Shown in pieces: positions 9,917-20,262 of a stretch of 31,035 bases of DNA. The stretch lies in NCBI GenBank assembly GCA_002102555.1, contig MCFL01000280.1, positions 1-31,035 on the forward strand, in the 5' to 3' direction. Origin of the DNA: Catenaria anguillulae PL171. Taxonomy: Eukaryota; Blastocladiomycota; Blastocladiomycetes; Blastocladiales; Catenariaceae. The notes beneath the pieces were generated by a model. The model had not been told where the DNA came from. It ran no database searches and saw nothing but the letters and a program-made list of their open reading frames with translations. Made by a program: the position numbers and the translations under genes. Positions within the stretch are counted from its first letter, which is position 1, and the number at the start of each line of letters is the position of its first letter.

Positions 9917-11608
9917 ATGCCCGCGACGCCTCCCATCTCGCCGCCAATTTCGCGCACCACGTCGGCGCCGGCCGCTCAGCAGGCCAACGTCGTGTCTCCA
10001 CTTGGCTATTCGTCGTCCCAAGACGGCGTTATGGGCGCAATTGATCCACTGCCGCCACCGCCTGCAAATCATCAAGGTCCGACAGAGCGCACGCCGCTGC
10101 TTGGTCCCTCACAAGCCGGCGACGACAACCTCCACGACGCGGAGCGCTATTCATTCCTGTCGCTTGCTTTTCTGGTGCAAGGCCTCGGCATGCTGTACCC
10201 ATGGAACGCACTCATTTCCAACCCGTCCTTCTTTGCCACGTACCTGTTTTCGGGCTCGCGCTGGCAGCATGCATTCGAAAACTGGTTTGCGTTCACTTAC
10301 CTCTTTGCCAACGCCTGCACCACGGCCGTCACGTTACGGCCAGTGAGCGCCGCCTGGGACCGGACGCGGACACTTGTGGCATTTGCTGCCAATGCGGGGG
10401 TCTTTGTTTGGTTGGTTGTGGTGGCCGGAACAGTGAGCGAGGACGACAAGGCAGGATCCGGACGAGGAGGGCGAGACGCGGGAGACGCAGATTGGTGGTT
10501 TGCACTCATGATGGTGGCCGTCAGCGTGTCGGGCGTGGCAACGGCCATTGTGCAAAGTCACTTGTTTGCCGTGGCGGCGCGGGCTGCGAGCACAAGCAAA
10601 GGTGGCACGCATACAACTATGGTACCCCTCTACCGTTTTTCATTTCACCGTTGCACGCTCTGACGTTTTATGGGTGTGTGGTCCGGCGACAAGTAGATGG
10701 TCATTGGTCAAGCCGTCTCGGGCGTCATTGTGTGCCTGCTCCAACTGTCGCTCACATCCTCATCCACTTCGGATCGGACTGCCGCCATCATCTACTTTTC
10801 CACCTCGGTGGCCGTCCTCGCCTCGTGTTTGCTCATCTACCTGCCCATGTCACACGTCATCTTTGCGCCCACGCCTATTTCGGGCGACCCAACGCCCGTC
10901 ATCCCATCATCCCCAGCATCCTCGCTCGCCGTGTCTGAAACCGACACGGAAGAACTCTTGTTTGGCCAGCCTCTGCTCACTGCCGTGCGCCACCCGCCAC
11001 CCATCCAGCAAGTTGCCGGGCGTGTTGCCTTGTATATCATGTCCCTGTTTCTCAACTTTACCGTTACGCTGTCCCTGTTCCCGGCGCTCTCTGCGCTTAT
11101 TGCCGCCCCACCCAACTCAGCCACATCGCAGCCCGCATTCACGGCGCTGCTGTTTCTTGCATTTAATCTCGGCGACACGCTCGGCCGGTCGCTCGCGCAT
11201 CCGGCGCACATGCCCCCGCGAACCATCTTGGGCGTGGCACTTGCGCGCACACTGTTTGTACCCGTGTTCCTCACCTTGTTTCCCCTCACGGTCCCGGCCA
11301 ACCCGTGGATCCCACACGTGCCAGGCCACGTGGCCACGTGGGTTGCGGTGGCAGTCATGGTGGGCATGGCGGCGAGTAGTGGGTGGGTGGCCAAGGTGTG
11401 CTTGGCCGAGGCGCCCGCGTGGGCAACGCGTGCAGGGGCGCAAGAAGCAGACGACGTTCGCGTCGAGGACCGAGATGACGAGGGAGTAGAGAGTGACGTG
11501 AGGGCCATGGTGGGAAGGATGATGACGCTCAGCATGTTGTGCGGGTTGACCGCAGGGTCGGCGGGCGGGTTTTTGGTTGTGGGTGCGGCGACGGCAGGCG
11601 GCACGTGA
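9917..11608 (+). CDS. Equilibrative nucleoside transporter (ENT/SLC29 family)
   Basis: Exons 9917-10621 and 10697-11608, joined in phase 0 across a 75-nt intron, give 538 aa, slightly longer than typical for the family. ENT proteins move nucleosides across membranes by facilitated diffusion through 11 helices. A Ser/Pro-rich cytosolic N-terminus of about 75 residues ends in TERTPLLG, a dileucine-type sorting signal often seen in vacuolar or lysosomal members. Helix 1 carries GLGMLYPWNALI (residues 89-100), the family signature. The signatures ATAIVQSHLFAVAAR and MVIGQAVSGVIV flank the splice junction. A variable Ser/Pro loop follows helix 6 (PTPISGDPTPVIPSSPA). Further helices include YIMSLFLNFTVTLSLFPAL and LLFLAFNLGDTLGRSLA, the latter with the conserved N-x-x-D-x-x-G-R. 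The last helix is near the C-terminus. Plasma membrane versus vacuolar location cannot be decided. Confidence 0.92.
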
Positions 11609-11856
11609 GGGTGACTGATGTTGGTCAATCCGAAATGCAACACATTGCCCTGAATCAGACCAGATATTGTGATGGCAGCGCGATCGACGGCCACGCCCTC
11701 AGCGTTGCGTTGACGACCATCAACCAACCGCCATGTGTTTCGAGCGATTAAAGAATTTTTGCAATGAATGAAAAACAGAGAAAATCAACACATACGCCGC
11801 CAACAACCCAATGCAATTCACTCACCACGACTAGAATCCCCGCAGCAGCCACCGTC

Positions 11857-14032
11857 ATGTCCACTTCTGAACAACACCGGCTTCTCGCCGGGTCGCCGCC
11901 CCAACTCCAAGATCCGGTGGCCGTCAAGGCCCAACTTGCAGCCCTGCGCCGGTCTGTTGACGCTGCACAGGCCACGCTCGACCAGTGGACGGGCTTTCAG
12001 ACCGACTACAAGGCACTTAAGGCCACGCTCGTCGACCTTCCGGCACGTGTTTCGCACCAGGTCATGGTGCCGCTTGGCCCGCTTGCGTTCATGCCCGGCA
12101 AACTCGTGCACACAAACGAGGTGACGGTGCTGCTGGGCGACAATTGGTTTGTGGAGCGGTCCGCTGCGCAGGCCGCCGACATTGTTCAACGGCGCATGGA
12201 TTGTACGAGCATTTCCGTTTCGCTCCTATGCATATGTAGAAGTTTCCTGACCTCATGTGCATGTATTAGTCGTTGCCGACAAACTCGCTGACGCGCAATC
12301 CACACTGTCCTCGCTCCAATCCAAACTCGCCTCGCTCGACCCGACGCGTCCGCCCGCACCCACAGACCTTCCGGACCAGCTGCCCGAACTCAACGAAGAA
12401 GGATTACCGTTTATGGACATTCGCGAGGACGTGGACAATCCCACGATTCCCGACAAGTCGACGCCGCTGCCACCGTCGCCCGTGTCACCCGCGCCGCCCA
12501 TGTCCAGCGGGAAAAAAGCCAACGGGAAAAAGTCAAACAAGAAGAAGCAGCAGCAGCAGGCAGCCAAAAAGGCTCCAGCGACCGACCCCCTGGCACATGC
12601 GCGTCAAGTCGTGGCGCAATTTGCAAAGACGGGCAAAGTCGCAGTATCCGCCGAGGACCGTGTGGCACTCGACGCCATGTTTGGCGGCTTGTCCCTTGAC
12701 GATGACGACGACGACGACGTTGTCAACAAGGAAAAGACACAAGAAGACAGTCGTCCCGCACCCATTCCGTCCACACCTGCAGTGCAATCTGCCGTGATTG
12801 AACGCACCGCGCCGCCGCCAGCCATCACCACGTCTCCTGCATCCCCGCTGCCCACAGATGCGCAACCGCTTCCGCGCAAATCCAGTCTCAAGAAATCGCC
12901 GTCCGTGTCGTCGCTGGACGGCAGCGCGGCCCGCCACGTTCACTGGGCCATGGACGATGCAACCACCGAGGATGACTCGTCGGCGTGTCCGACGCCCACG
13001 TCGACTGCATTTGCCCGCCCGCCTGTCCGTCCAGTTGTCCATGCCACCGCCGCCGCCGCCGTCGATGACGATGAGGATGATGACGATGACGAGGATGATT
13101 TCGACGACGACAGCGACAACGTCCAAGTCCTTGTCCGACCTGGCAAACCCGCGTCCACTTCCACCTCCGCCTCGGGACCTGCCCCGCCGATGCCAAAGTC
13201 TGCATGGGCGGCAGCCGCCGCCAAACGCACGGCCGAGCGTGCCGCCACAACCGCCGCAACCATCCCCTTACACCCGCCCTCGCCCCATGCAAAGAAACAG
13301 TCACGCAAGACCAACGTGCCTGTGCGTGACACAATTGTGGAGCGCGCCCCACCTGTTCCGTCCGCGCCCACGCCCACGCCCGAGGCTTCGTTGCCCATGC
13401 CCGATCCCGTTGTCGACCCGAGTGTGGACGAGGATGCAGTCGACGATTACACGCACCTGCGCGAAATCGCTTCGGCGTACCATGCGTCGCGCCAGCACCT
13501 CGTGCATCAGATGCTTTCGCGGTCGCTGCTCACGCCGGCGGATTTGGCGGATGCCGGCGCGAAGCAGTTTGATTTGTCGCCGGTGGATGTGGCGAGGGCA
13601 GAGCTGGTGGCCGAATATGGGAGCGGGCCTGGGTTTGATCCGCTCATGGAGATGGTTGTGAAGCAGGAGGTTAGGGTGGGAGATGGCGAGGACGAGGACG
13701 AGGAAGGTGTGGGTGAGCGGTTGCCGATCGTGGATGATGTGTATGGCGAGATTCATTTGCCTGTGCGGCGATCGGCGGGAGGTGCAAGGGTTGCGGAGGA
13801 GCAAGGCGAGATTGAGGGCGAGGTTGGGCCAGTTAGGGTGCGGTTGGTGGAACATGAGGACGACCACAAGCAGGTCAAGGCCAAGCCCGTGGTAAAAGCA
13901 GTTGGGTCAGTGGTACGAGAGGCCGTACATGCGCCGCAGGCCGTTGCTGTGCAAGAGGCAAAGCAGGAGCAGCCACAACAGCCGGCTAGGCGTGTGTCAA
14001 AGTTCAAACAATCAAGGTTGGGCAACCAGTAA
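11857..14032 (+). CDS. URI1: URI/Bud27-like unconventional prefoldin (RPB5 interactor)
   Basis: Exons 11857-12202 and 12270-14032 (67-nt intron, phase 1) give 702 aa. An in-frame ATG at 11764 would add 31 residues, but the one at 11857 (MSTSEQHRLL) lies nearer the domain and is preferred. Residues about 20-140 form a prefoldin alpha-type fold: a coiled coil (VKAQLAALRRSVDAAQATLD), the hairpin GPLAFMPGKLVHTNEVTVLL then LGDNWFVERSA, and a second coiled coil ending LSSLQSKLASL. A long, low-complexity Ala/Pro region follows, with Asp/Glu tracts near residues 265 and 380 and a Lys-rich patch. The C-terminus RRVSKFKQSRL matches the conserved URI/Bud27 tail. Family members help assemble RNA polymerases with Rpb5 and R2TP-type cochaperones. 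The motif KSSLKK..RHVHW near residue 320-340 looks like a PP1-docking RVxF site; human URI binds PP1. Confidence 0.88.
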
Positions 14033-14661
14033 TAATCATTGGACGCTGGAGGTGTTGTATGTAATAGGTAATTCAAGTTAGTTTGCTTCCTTGCGTTGAC
14101 GGGCGGCATGTTTGGCTTTCTCGATTTTCGTTGCCTTGAACGAATGGAAGAACCAGAATTGATGAAGCTGGAACGAACGTTGAGTCAGAGACTCGGTCCA
14201 AGCAATCAAATTTCAAAGCTTCAATGTGGTGTGGATGAACGGGGCATTGCTTGTGCTATGTGCAATGACAAAGGGAGGTATATTTACAGTCGGCCCTGTC
14301 AGGTTACACCCAAAGCATGCCAAACTCAGTCAATGTCACGGGAAGTTAGTGGCCGTGTGGAATCCTCACATGTGTTAAGAAGTACTTATCCTTGATGTGC
14401 CCCCTAATCAGATGCAGCAATGCTCATGTCTCAATGCAACGTCCGTTCTAAATATCAATAACACCTTCGCTCTTTTATCAGTCTAACGTCGAGCCATGTG
14501 CTGAGCTGATTCGGCGCACGATGTGCTGTCGGGCTCGTCGGTGGACGTCGACGTGGACACCGTTGACCGCTTGCGTCTTTTCATCGTGAGACCATCGACA
14601 TCAGTTCCCACGACCATTTTGGCTCGTTGGCCTGCCTACCTATGTATTCGCTCACCATTCC
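14033..14661. other. Intergenic, 629 nt
   Basis: 3' flank of the URI gene and upstream region of the large membrane protein gene. A 99-codon frame at 14096-14395 shows no recognisable domain and is probably chance. AT-rich strings (taaatatcaataac, near 14450) could serve the downstream promoter. Another open frame starts near 14523, but it does not splice cleanly into the next gene. Confidence 0.45.
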
Positions 14662-17235
14662 ATGCATCTAGACCGGACTCAAATCATCAATTACTGCCTC
14701 GCCATGTCACTTTCCGCATCCTTCACATCCGAGGGTGTCTACGTCGGAGCCGCTGTCGAGTACGGTATCTATGCGGCGATCGCGCGTATGATCCTCATCG
14801 CCGCTGCCTCGGATATTGCCGTGCGCATCCTCTTTGCGCAGCGATTGGGCCTGTACCTCGTCACCGACATATCCATCAACGCCAGTGTGCGTTCCTGGCT
14901 CGCGAGCCTGCGGTTTTCAGCATCATGGACCCGCCGATTCAAAGTCATGGCCCTGTTTGCAACTGCGTTTTTCGTCACGCGCGGATTGGATTTACTTGCG
15001 TCAGCCTACTCAGCGGCGGTCCAGCCAGGGCGAATGCAGCGGCTCGCGTTCGTGAGGACGGCCAACATTGCCCCCGACGCTCGTCCTTTCGTCCTTTCGC
15101 CTTCAACTATGCACACATTCAACCGGTCCGACGTTTATCACGCACTTCTCGACATTATCAAGTCTAACCACGCGACGTCAAGAAGCAACGGTCAGTCGGC
15201 GGCAGCATCTCAATGGCCAGAGGTGATAGGAGCGTTAACTGAGGCCGAAGTGGCAGCATTGGTCGTGGACCCTAACGGCATGTGTCTCCCATCAGGCGCT
15301 CGTCTGGCACAGCAATCAATTGAAGCACCTCCAAAAGCGCCATTCCGCAAAATCGCCAAAGCTAGCAACATTTCTTTTGACATTGAAGACTTTTGGCACA
15401 ACAATGCCCCGCCCGTTTCCTTGTTTGGCGGGCATATCGAGACCTTTAGTCTGCGAATTGAAAGCTCACCAGGCTCATCCATGGATGAGGACAATAGATC
15501 TTTCCAATTCACTTTTCCAATCTCAACCCAGTTCCTAGCAACAAATCAACAGCATTCGGCAAACCCAGTATCACCATCGTCCCCAGGAAATGACTCTGAT
15601 TTGACGTCGCGCACCCGCCAACACTTCGGTGTCATGACCAACCCAGAGTACAATCTCATCGCGTATGACATGACCTGTGGTCTCACACCTTCAGATGTGG
15701 ATTCCTGGCTCAAACAGAGGCAACCTGTTCCGGGAGCAAACTCGCCCAAGCCCATCAACCCACGGAACTCGTCGCTGCTCTGGTATGCCGACCATCTTCG
15801 CTTCATGATGAACGATCATGTCCAAGGCATGGGACTCGCTGTGTCTGCATTTCTTTACTTGCCACTGGATCCGTTGCTTCAACGGGGAGAGGTCGACCTG
15901 TTGACATTTGGCTCTGTCATACACGGCGGCGTTGAGCACGGAACGGGTGGATTCGCACATACAAGGGGCAAGGTGGTTCCACAGGTATGCAACGACATGA
16001 AGGGTTTCGCGTCACACCTCTTCTCCGAGCTCAACGCCATCGAAAATCGCCAGTCCGTGCTTCCGTTGGGACCAGCCCCAAACAGACCCTTGGTTACACA
16101 GGCGCCGTGCGTGCAGGAGGAAGATTCTTCATCGGCAGCCATTTCTGAAGAGGCAAAGTTATCAAGCGCATCGAGAAGTAAGGTCCAGCGCTGCACAATT
16201 GATTTGGGTCGGCATGCTCGTCCGCCCATTGGAAACGGAACTGCCCAAGCGCCAAATCCAAGGTCCATGGACTACTATCACGGTCCCGCGGATCGTGGCG
16301 CACAGATTTGCACAGTCAGGGCGCGCGGGATGGTTTGCGAAAATACCGTCTTTTTGTCAATTCTGTCACAAGTTTACAGCGACCTCATGGTTGCCGCACG
16401 ATTTCCATCACCACCTGCTGCGACTGCCAACACAACAACTGCTGGTTCCATGGCCAAGTTGTTCGGCAAACCGACGTCGGGCACAAGCGCAGGGACAAAA
16501 CTGACCACCAGATGCTTACCAGTCTCGGGTCAGCCTCCGTCTTTTCCATTCGCCGCCGGCTCCTCCAATGGCCGCTGGGGTCCCATCTCTGATCCATTAC
16601 TTGAAGCATTTGGAAAGACGACGGCCGACGATCCCCATGGTGCGCAAGCTTGGTTCATCGACGTGGCTCTGTTGCCTTGGTGGGAACTTTTCGTCATTGC
16701 CGGTGTTGCCATCCTGTTGAGCATTCTGGGTCATTGGGGCGACATTGCCGAATCGTTGCTGGTTCCCTTGTACGCGTTCGCCTTTCGGCCGACTCCACCT
16801 GTGCTGCAAGAGCAGCACTCGACGGAATTTGGCGGTGCCGGAGGCACCATTAATCCGGCTCGCCAACAGCCGCTGCTCACACGAACGATTTCAGCGATTG
16901 ATCTAATCCAGCCGACCCAGTATGTGGCCGTAGAGTATGTCAGAGCCACCCCTGGCCTTGCATCGTCGACTTCCGTCGGCTTTCACGGTCATTCCGCGCC
17001 AGATTCAGCAACCGACTTGCATTGGCAAGGACAGCAAAGCGCAGTGATTCTCGATGCTCGGTTGGTGCCTGCGTCTTGGAACGTGGCGCCTGGCATGGAT
17101 CTGTCGCCATTTCTGTCGGATTCCCAGGCGAGCAAGGAGCACGTCGTGGCTGCCGCGGGGTTGTTGACGGATGTGGTTGCGGTTGTCCGTCAAAGGCTTG
17201 GCGTTCAGCAAGAGGAAAACCATAACCCAGCATAA
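14662..17235 (+). CDS. Large membrane protein with central ectodomain, function unknown
   Basis: A single open exon of 857 aa from ATG 14662; the ATG at 14704 is an alternative. I do not recognise the family. Visible parts: hydrophobic segments at about 27-59 and 94-118 (VMALFATAFFVTRGLDLLAS); a central region of about 540 residues with several Cys and many N-x-S/T sequons (NISF, NRSF, NDSD, NSSL, NTTT); a C-terminal membrane helix near residues 668-692 (WWELFVIAGVAILLSILGHW); and a tail of about 165 residues rich in Ser, Pro, Gln and Val. Glycosylation sites and Cys suggest the central part faces the outside or a lumen, which would put the N-terminal pair and the final helix around a large loop. 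It is convergent with the ankyrin-like gene, 291 nt away. Receptor, transporter accessory protein or structural surface protein are all possible. Confidence 0.8.
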   Translation: MHLDRTQIINYCLAMSLSASFTSEGVYVGAAVEYGIYAAIARMILIAAASDIAVRILFAQRLGLYLVTDISINASVRSWLASLRFSASWTRRFKVMALFATAFFVTRGLDLLASAYSAAVQPGRMQRLAFVRTANIAPDARPFVLSPSTMHTFNRSDVYHALLDIIKSNHATSRSNGQSAAASQWPEVIGALTEAEVAALVVDPNGMCLPSGARLAQQSIEAPPKAPFRKIAKASNISFDIEDFWHNNAPPVSLFGGHIETFSLRIESSPGSSMDEDNRSFQFTFPISTQFLATNQQHSANPVSPSSPGNDSDLTSRTRQHFGVMTNPEYNLIAYDMTCGLTPSDVDSWLKQRQPVPGANSPKPINPRNSSLLWYADHLRFMMNDHVQGMGLAVSAFLYLPLDPLLQRGEVDLLTFGSVIHGGVEHGTGGFAHTRGKVVPQVCNDMKGFASHLFSELNAIENRQSVLPLGPAPNRPLVTQAPCVQEEDSSSAAISEEAKLSSASRSKVQRCTIDLGRHARPPIGNGTAQAPNPRSMDYYHGPADRGAQICTVRARGMVCENTVFLSILSQVYSDLMVAARFPSPPAATANTTTAGSMAKLFGKPTSGTSAGTKLTTRCLPVSGQPPSFPFAAGSSNGRWGPISDPLLEAFGKTTADDPHGAQAWFIDVALLPWWELFVIAGVAILLSILGHWGDIAESLLVPLYAFAFRPTPPVLQEQHSTEFGGAGGTINPARQQPLLTRTISAIDLIQPTQYVAVEYVRATPGLASSTSVGFHGHSAPDSATDLHWQGQQSAVILDARLVPASWNVAPGMDLSPFLSDSQASKEHVVAAAGLLTDVVAVVRQRLGVQQEENHNPA

Positions 17236-17526
17236 AATTGCGTTGCGCTGTGTTGCTTGAGCGCCTAGTGAAGGCCAATCAATATCGCTCTTGCTCTCTC
17301 GACTTTCAATTGTTTGTCATTCTCGCTCCTGTCGCGGCCTCAAGTAAACATCCATCCACTTCGTGTTTGCTTGAATGTTTACCGAGCAAATACAGTCTAA
17401 CCTTATGCAGTATACCACATGAAGCAACAGGAAATAATTGCATAAACAAGCACATGACTGTCAAATCGGCAACGCCGCAAGACCACGAAAAATACGAGGA
17501 CAAATGACGAACACCAAACGGCTCCT

Positions 17527-19500
17527 TCAGAAAAAGTCTGCCGGACCGTTCCAAAGGCCCTTCTTTCGAAGCTCATTGGCCAAAAGCATCTTGTCCTTCG
17601 GTGCAATGTTCAGCAGTCGATGACGCTCTGCGATCCAATGTAACGTTGGGAAGGAACGCTTGGCAATCAGCGAATCGATAGTTGCATGGTGAATCGCCTT
17701 CCGCTCGTCCAAAGAAGACTGTGACCCATGATTCAGGAACCAGTCCATGATTTGCTCGTTTCCTCTGAGGAGTGCGTCCTGGAAGAGGGCTGAGTCCGTT
17801 TCCTTAAGCAAATGCAAGTCCTTGCTCGACCACCATTGAAAAACATGCAAGTGATCCTGTTCCATTCCCGCCTTGAGCGCAGAACGAGTGAGGGAGTCTG
17901 ACAGACATCCTCCAATCTGGTCGAAGAGAAAATCCAGGATGGCCGTCGCATTGTCGGACTTATTGTTACGGCAAGCAATCACAAACAGGTCAGAAATGCC
18001 ACCACTTTCTCCGACAAGTAATCGCCGGATCATCGGATTGCTCAATAAATCCACCACAATCCCGAGGTTTGCGCATTCGACAGCGGTTTCTGCGCATTCC
18101 ACCCACTCATATTCCAAAATACTCACGCACGACAAGTTCTGGGCCACCCATTGAATGCATGCGCGATGGCCGTTTCGAATGGCCGTCTTCAGCGCTAATG
18201 AGTCATGACTGTGCCGCTCGTCGTTACGATCCTCGTCCCCGTCAAACAAGTGCTTGTACGCCTCGAGAATGTGGACGTGGCCAAACATGGTGGCCACTTG
18301 TTGCACATGCGTGACTTGATCAAAGGGAGTTTCGGCCGTCAAAGGGCAAAGAGCGCGCATCCAGTTGAGGCGACCAAAGGAAGCCAACGTAATGCGATCC
18401 TTGGTCACAAGCCGGTTTCTGGCCAGCTCCTTGGCATCTACACTCGACGGCTCACCATTCACAATGTACTTGTACACACCCAGCCCCTGCCACCATGCCA
18501 CAACGTCCCAATGCCGATTCACAACGGCCTCCTGCAAAGCGTTCGGTGTAAACCGAAGCTCTAAGCCACTTCTCACCCACCAGTTCAAGACGGCCAAGGA
18601 GCCCGCTTGACTCGCCTCATCGAGGGCCTTGTGTGTGTAGAGCAACGACAGATCGGGCGCATGTAGAAACCACCAATCAAGCACATGTACATGCCGCGCG
18701 ATGCTTGCAATATCCATCACCTTCACTGACTCGATCGGAAGCGGAGCATCATACTGAATGGCAAGATCCAAGATGTCGACGTTTCCACCTCTGCTTGCTG
18801 CTCGCCAAAACAAATCGCCGCCCCACTCCCACCCATTCGTCCATTGAATGAGCTCGCGAACGCATCCGAAATGCCCAATACCTGCCGCCCCAATGGCCGC
18901 CGACATGATCACATCTGCCGAAAACTGTCGCTGGTCCAGCCACCAACTCAACACGTCCTGTTGGCCTCCTTGTGCCGCTTGGCGAAATGCGTGCCCCACT
19001 TTGCTGTCGGAAACAGTCGCAAAGTCGGCGATGGAGTCTTGCAACCATTCGAGAACGTGAATATGACCCGCGTGTGACGCCTTCTCCAGAATCATGGCGG
19101 TTGGAAGTGGAATCGCGCGCTCGTGCAACAACTTGAGAGCGTCCAGGATGCCGTGTTGAGTCGCCAAACCAATGAACCTCCAGGCAAGGGGGTTGTGCGG
19201 ACGTGTGGGGTGCTTTTGAATGAGCTTCGGCATCAAGAGCTGCGCCAACCAAACCACGTCCTCCGGCGACAGGGACTGCATGAGCCGCGCGAGTGAGAAG
19301 TTGGGGGGCAGGGTCCATGGCCGGGCGCATTGCAAGTATCCATTGACAACTAGCGTCAGGCCTAGGAACGCGTTCGGGACGAGAGAGCGCGGGAGCACGC
19401 GTGACACTTGAGTGATGGAGTTGAACGTGACGTGGTTGACACGAGGGGCGTAGTACAGGACAAGCTCGGCGAGCGGCAGCGGTAATGCGAGGGGTGTCAT
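17527..19500 (-). CDS. Ankyrin-like repeat protein with V-L-x-W-W helices
   Basis: Single exon, 657 aa, ATG at 19500. The first 30 residues (LPLPLAELVLYYAPRVNH) resemble a degenerate F-box-like start. From about residue 110 onward there are divergent repeats of 30-40 residues, most with a helix ending in a Trp pair: VLSWWLDQ, VLDWWFLH, VLNWWVRS, VVAWWQGL and VFQWWSSK, plus weaker VLEWLQDS and IMDWFLNH. Phrases such as ASHAGHIHVLEWL and AASRGGNVDILDLA fit the ankyrin pattern of a Gly-containing turn before the second helix. Large lineage-specific families of this style occur in zoosporic fungi, especially Blastocladiomycota as I recall; not checked here. No signal peptide or membrane helix. 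The partner is unknown. It diverges from LRR paralogue 5 across a 762-nt shared upstream region. Confidence 0.85.
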   Translation of the reverse strand: MTPLALPLPLAELVLYYAPRVNHVTFNSITQVSRVLPRSLVPNAFLGLTLVVNGYLQCARPWTLPPNFSLARLMQSLSPEDVVWLAQLLMPKLIQKHPTRPHNPLAWRFIGLATQHGILDALKLLHERAIPLPTAMILEKASHAGHIHVLEWLQDSIADFATVSDSKVGHAFRQAAQGGQQDVLSWWLDQRQFSADVIMSAAIGAAGIGHFGCVRELIQWTNGWEWGGDLFWRAASRGGNVDILDLAIQYDAPLPIESVKVMDIASIARHVHVLDWWFLHAPDLSLLYTHKALDEASQAGSLAVLNWWVRSGLELRFTPNALQEAVVNRHWDVVAWWQGLGVYKYIVNGEPSSVDAKELARNRLVTKDRITLASFGRLNWMRALCPLTAETPFDQVTHVQQVATMFGHVHILEAYKHLFDGDEDRNDERHSHDSLALKTAIRNGHRACIQWVAQNLSCVSILEYEWVECAETAVECANLGIVVDLLSNPMIRRLLVGESGGISDLFVIACRNNKSDNATAILDFLFDQIGGCLSDSLTRSALKAGMEQDHLHVFQWWSSKDLHLLKETDSALFQDALLRGNEQIMDWFLNHGSQSSLDERKAIHHATIDSLIAKRSFPTLHWIAERHRLLNIAPKDKMLLANELRKKGLWNGPADFF

Positions 19501-20262
19501 TGTGGACGTGAGTGTATTGCATTGGGTTGTGTTGCATGCATTGTCGCGTACATTGCATGTGATACATATGTACCATCGCCAGATCGAGAGGCAGAGTGCG
19601 TGTGACTCGGAAGAACGTGATTGTGGTCATGCGGAATCACGTGCGACGTCACTCTGGACAATACCTCACTTGACTGCCGACTGCAGCAATCTGCCCGACT
19701 CCTAAGCAGCCCCAATTGACATTGACACGTTCCCATGCAAAGTGTGGTGCCAAAAGTCCAGACTACCCTTGGCAATTGAATCGCGGCAATCGTGTGACGG
19801 AATTTGTCCGGCGTGCGACAATCTGACGCGATCAATCATCAACAGTCCTGCGGCCACAAGTCAGGCCTTCTTCACCCAAATTACTTACTCACCCATGCCG
19901 CACTCTCATCGTACGTCCGATACACAGGTGCTTCACCGCTGACGTTAGTTCAAGAATAAGGGGTGGCCTCGAATCTAAGAACGCAAGTGTCTTTCGCGTG
20001 CGTCCACCGTCTCGCGTGCACCGCATGAATGAAGTAATGTTACAAGTCTGTGCACAAGAGACCCACGTTAGCGGTCCCGAATGAAACGCCAAGTATGGTT
20101 CTTTTATTCACTCGGTGAATCTGTCGGGAGCAGCTAAACAAGCGGTTGGCCGGCCGCCCCGTACAGGTACAAGTACTTGGAACCACATCAATCTCTCTCC
20201 CTGAACCAGTCCGGCGTTTAGTATTGCACCAACTCGTCGTCAATGAAAGTCACATCCACAAC
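19501..20262. other. Shared upstream region of divergent genes, 762 nt
   Basis: Lies between the divergent ankyrin-like gene (-) and LRR paralogue 5 (+), so it should hold both promoters. Close to the ankyrin-like start, TGCATTG-type strings cluster (19515-19560, three to four copies in either orientation), and tacatatgta at 19563-19571 is TATA-like and palindromic. I see no coding frame, tRNA or mobile element. Confidence 0.5.

Noticed and set aside
10548-11489. 313-codon plus-strand frame inside the transporter gene
   Set aside because: Ser/Arg/Pro/Cys-rich shadow of the transporter's second exon, with no membrane pattern.
14523-14661. Upstream exon for the 857-residue membrane protein
   Set aside because: The open frame there has no ATG in the needed phase, and the only good acceptor joins it out of frame.
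18749-19630. 293-codon minus-strand frame overlapping the ankyrin-like gene
   Set aside because: A shifted frame of the real gene; its sequence is low-complexity Arg/His/Ser with no repeat pattern.
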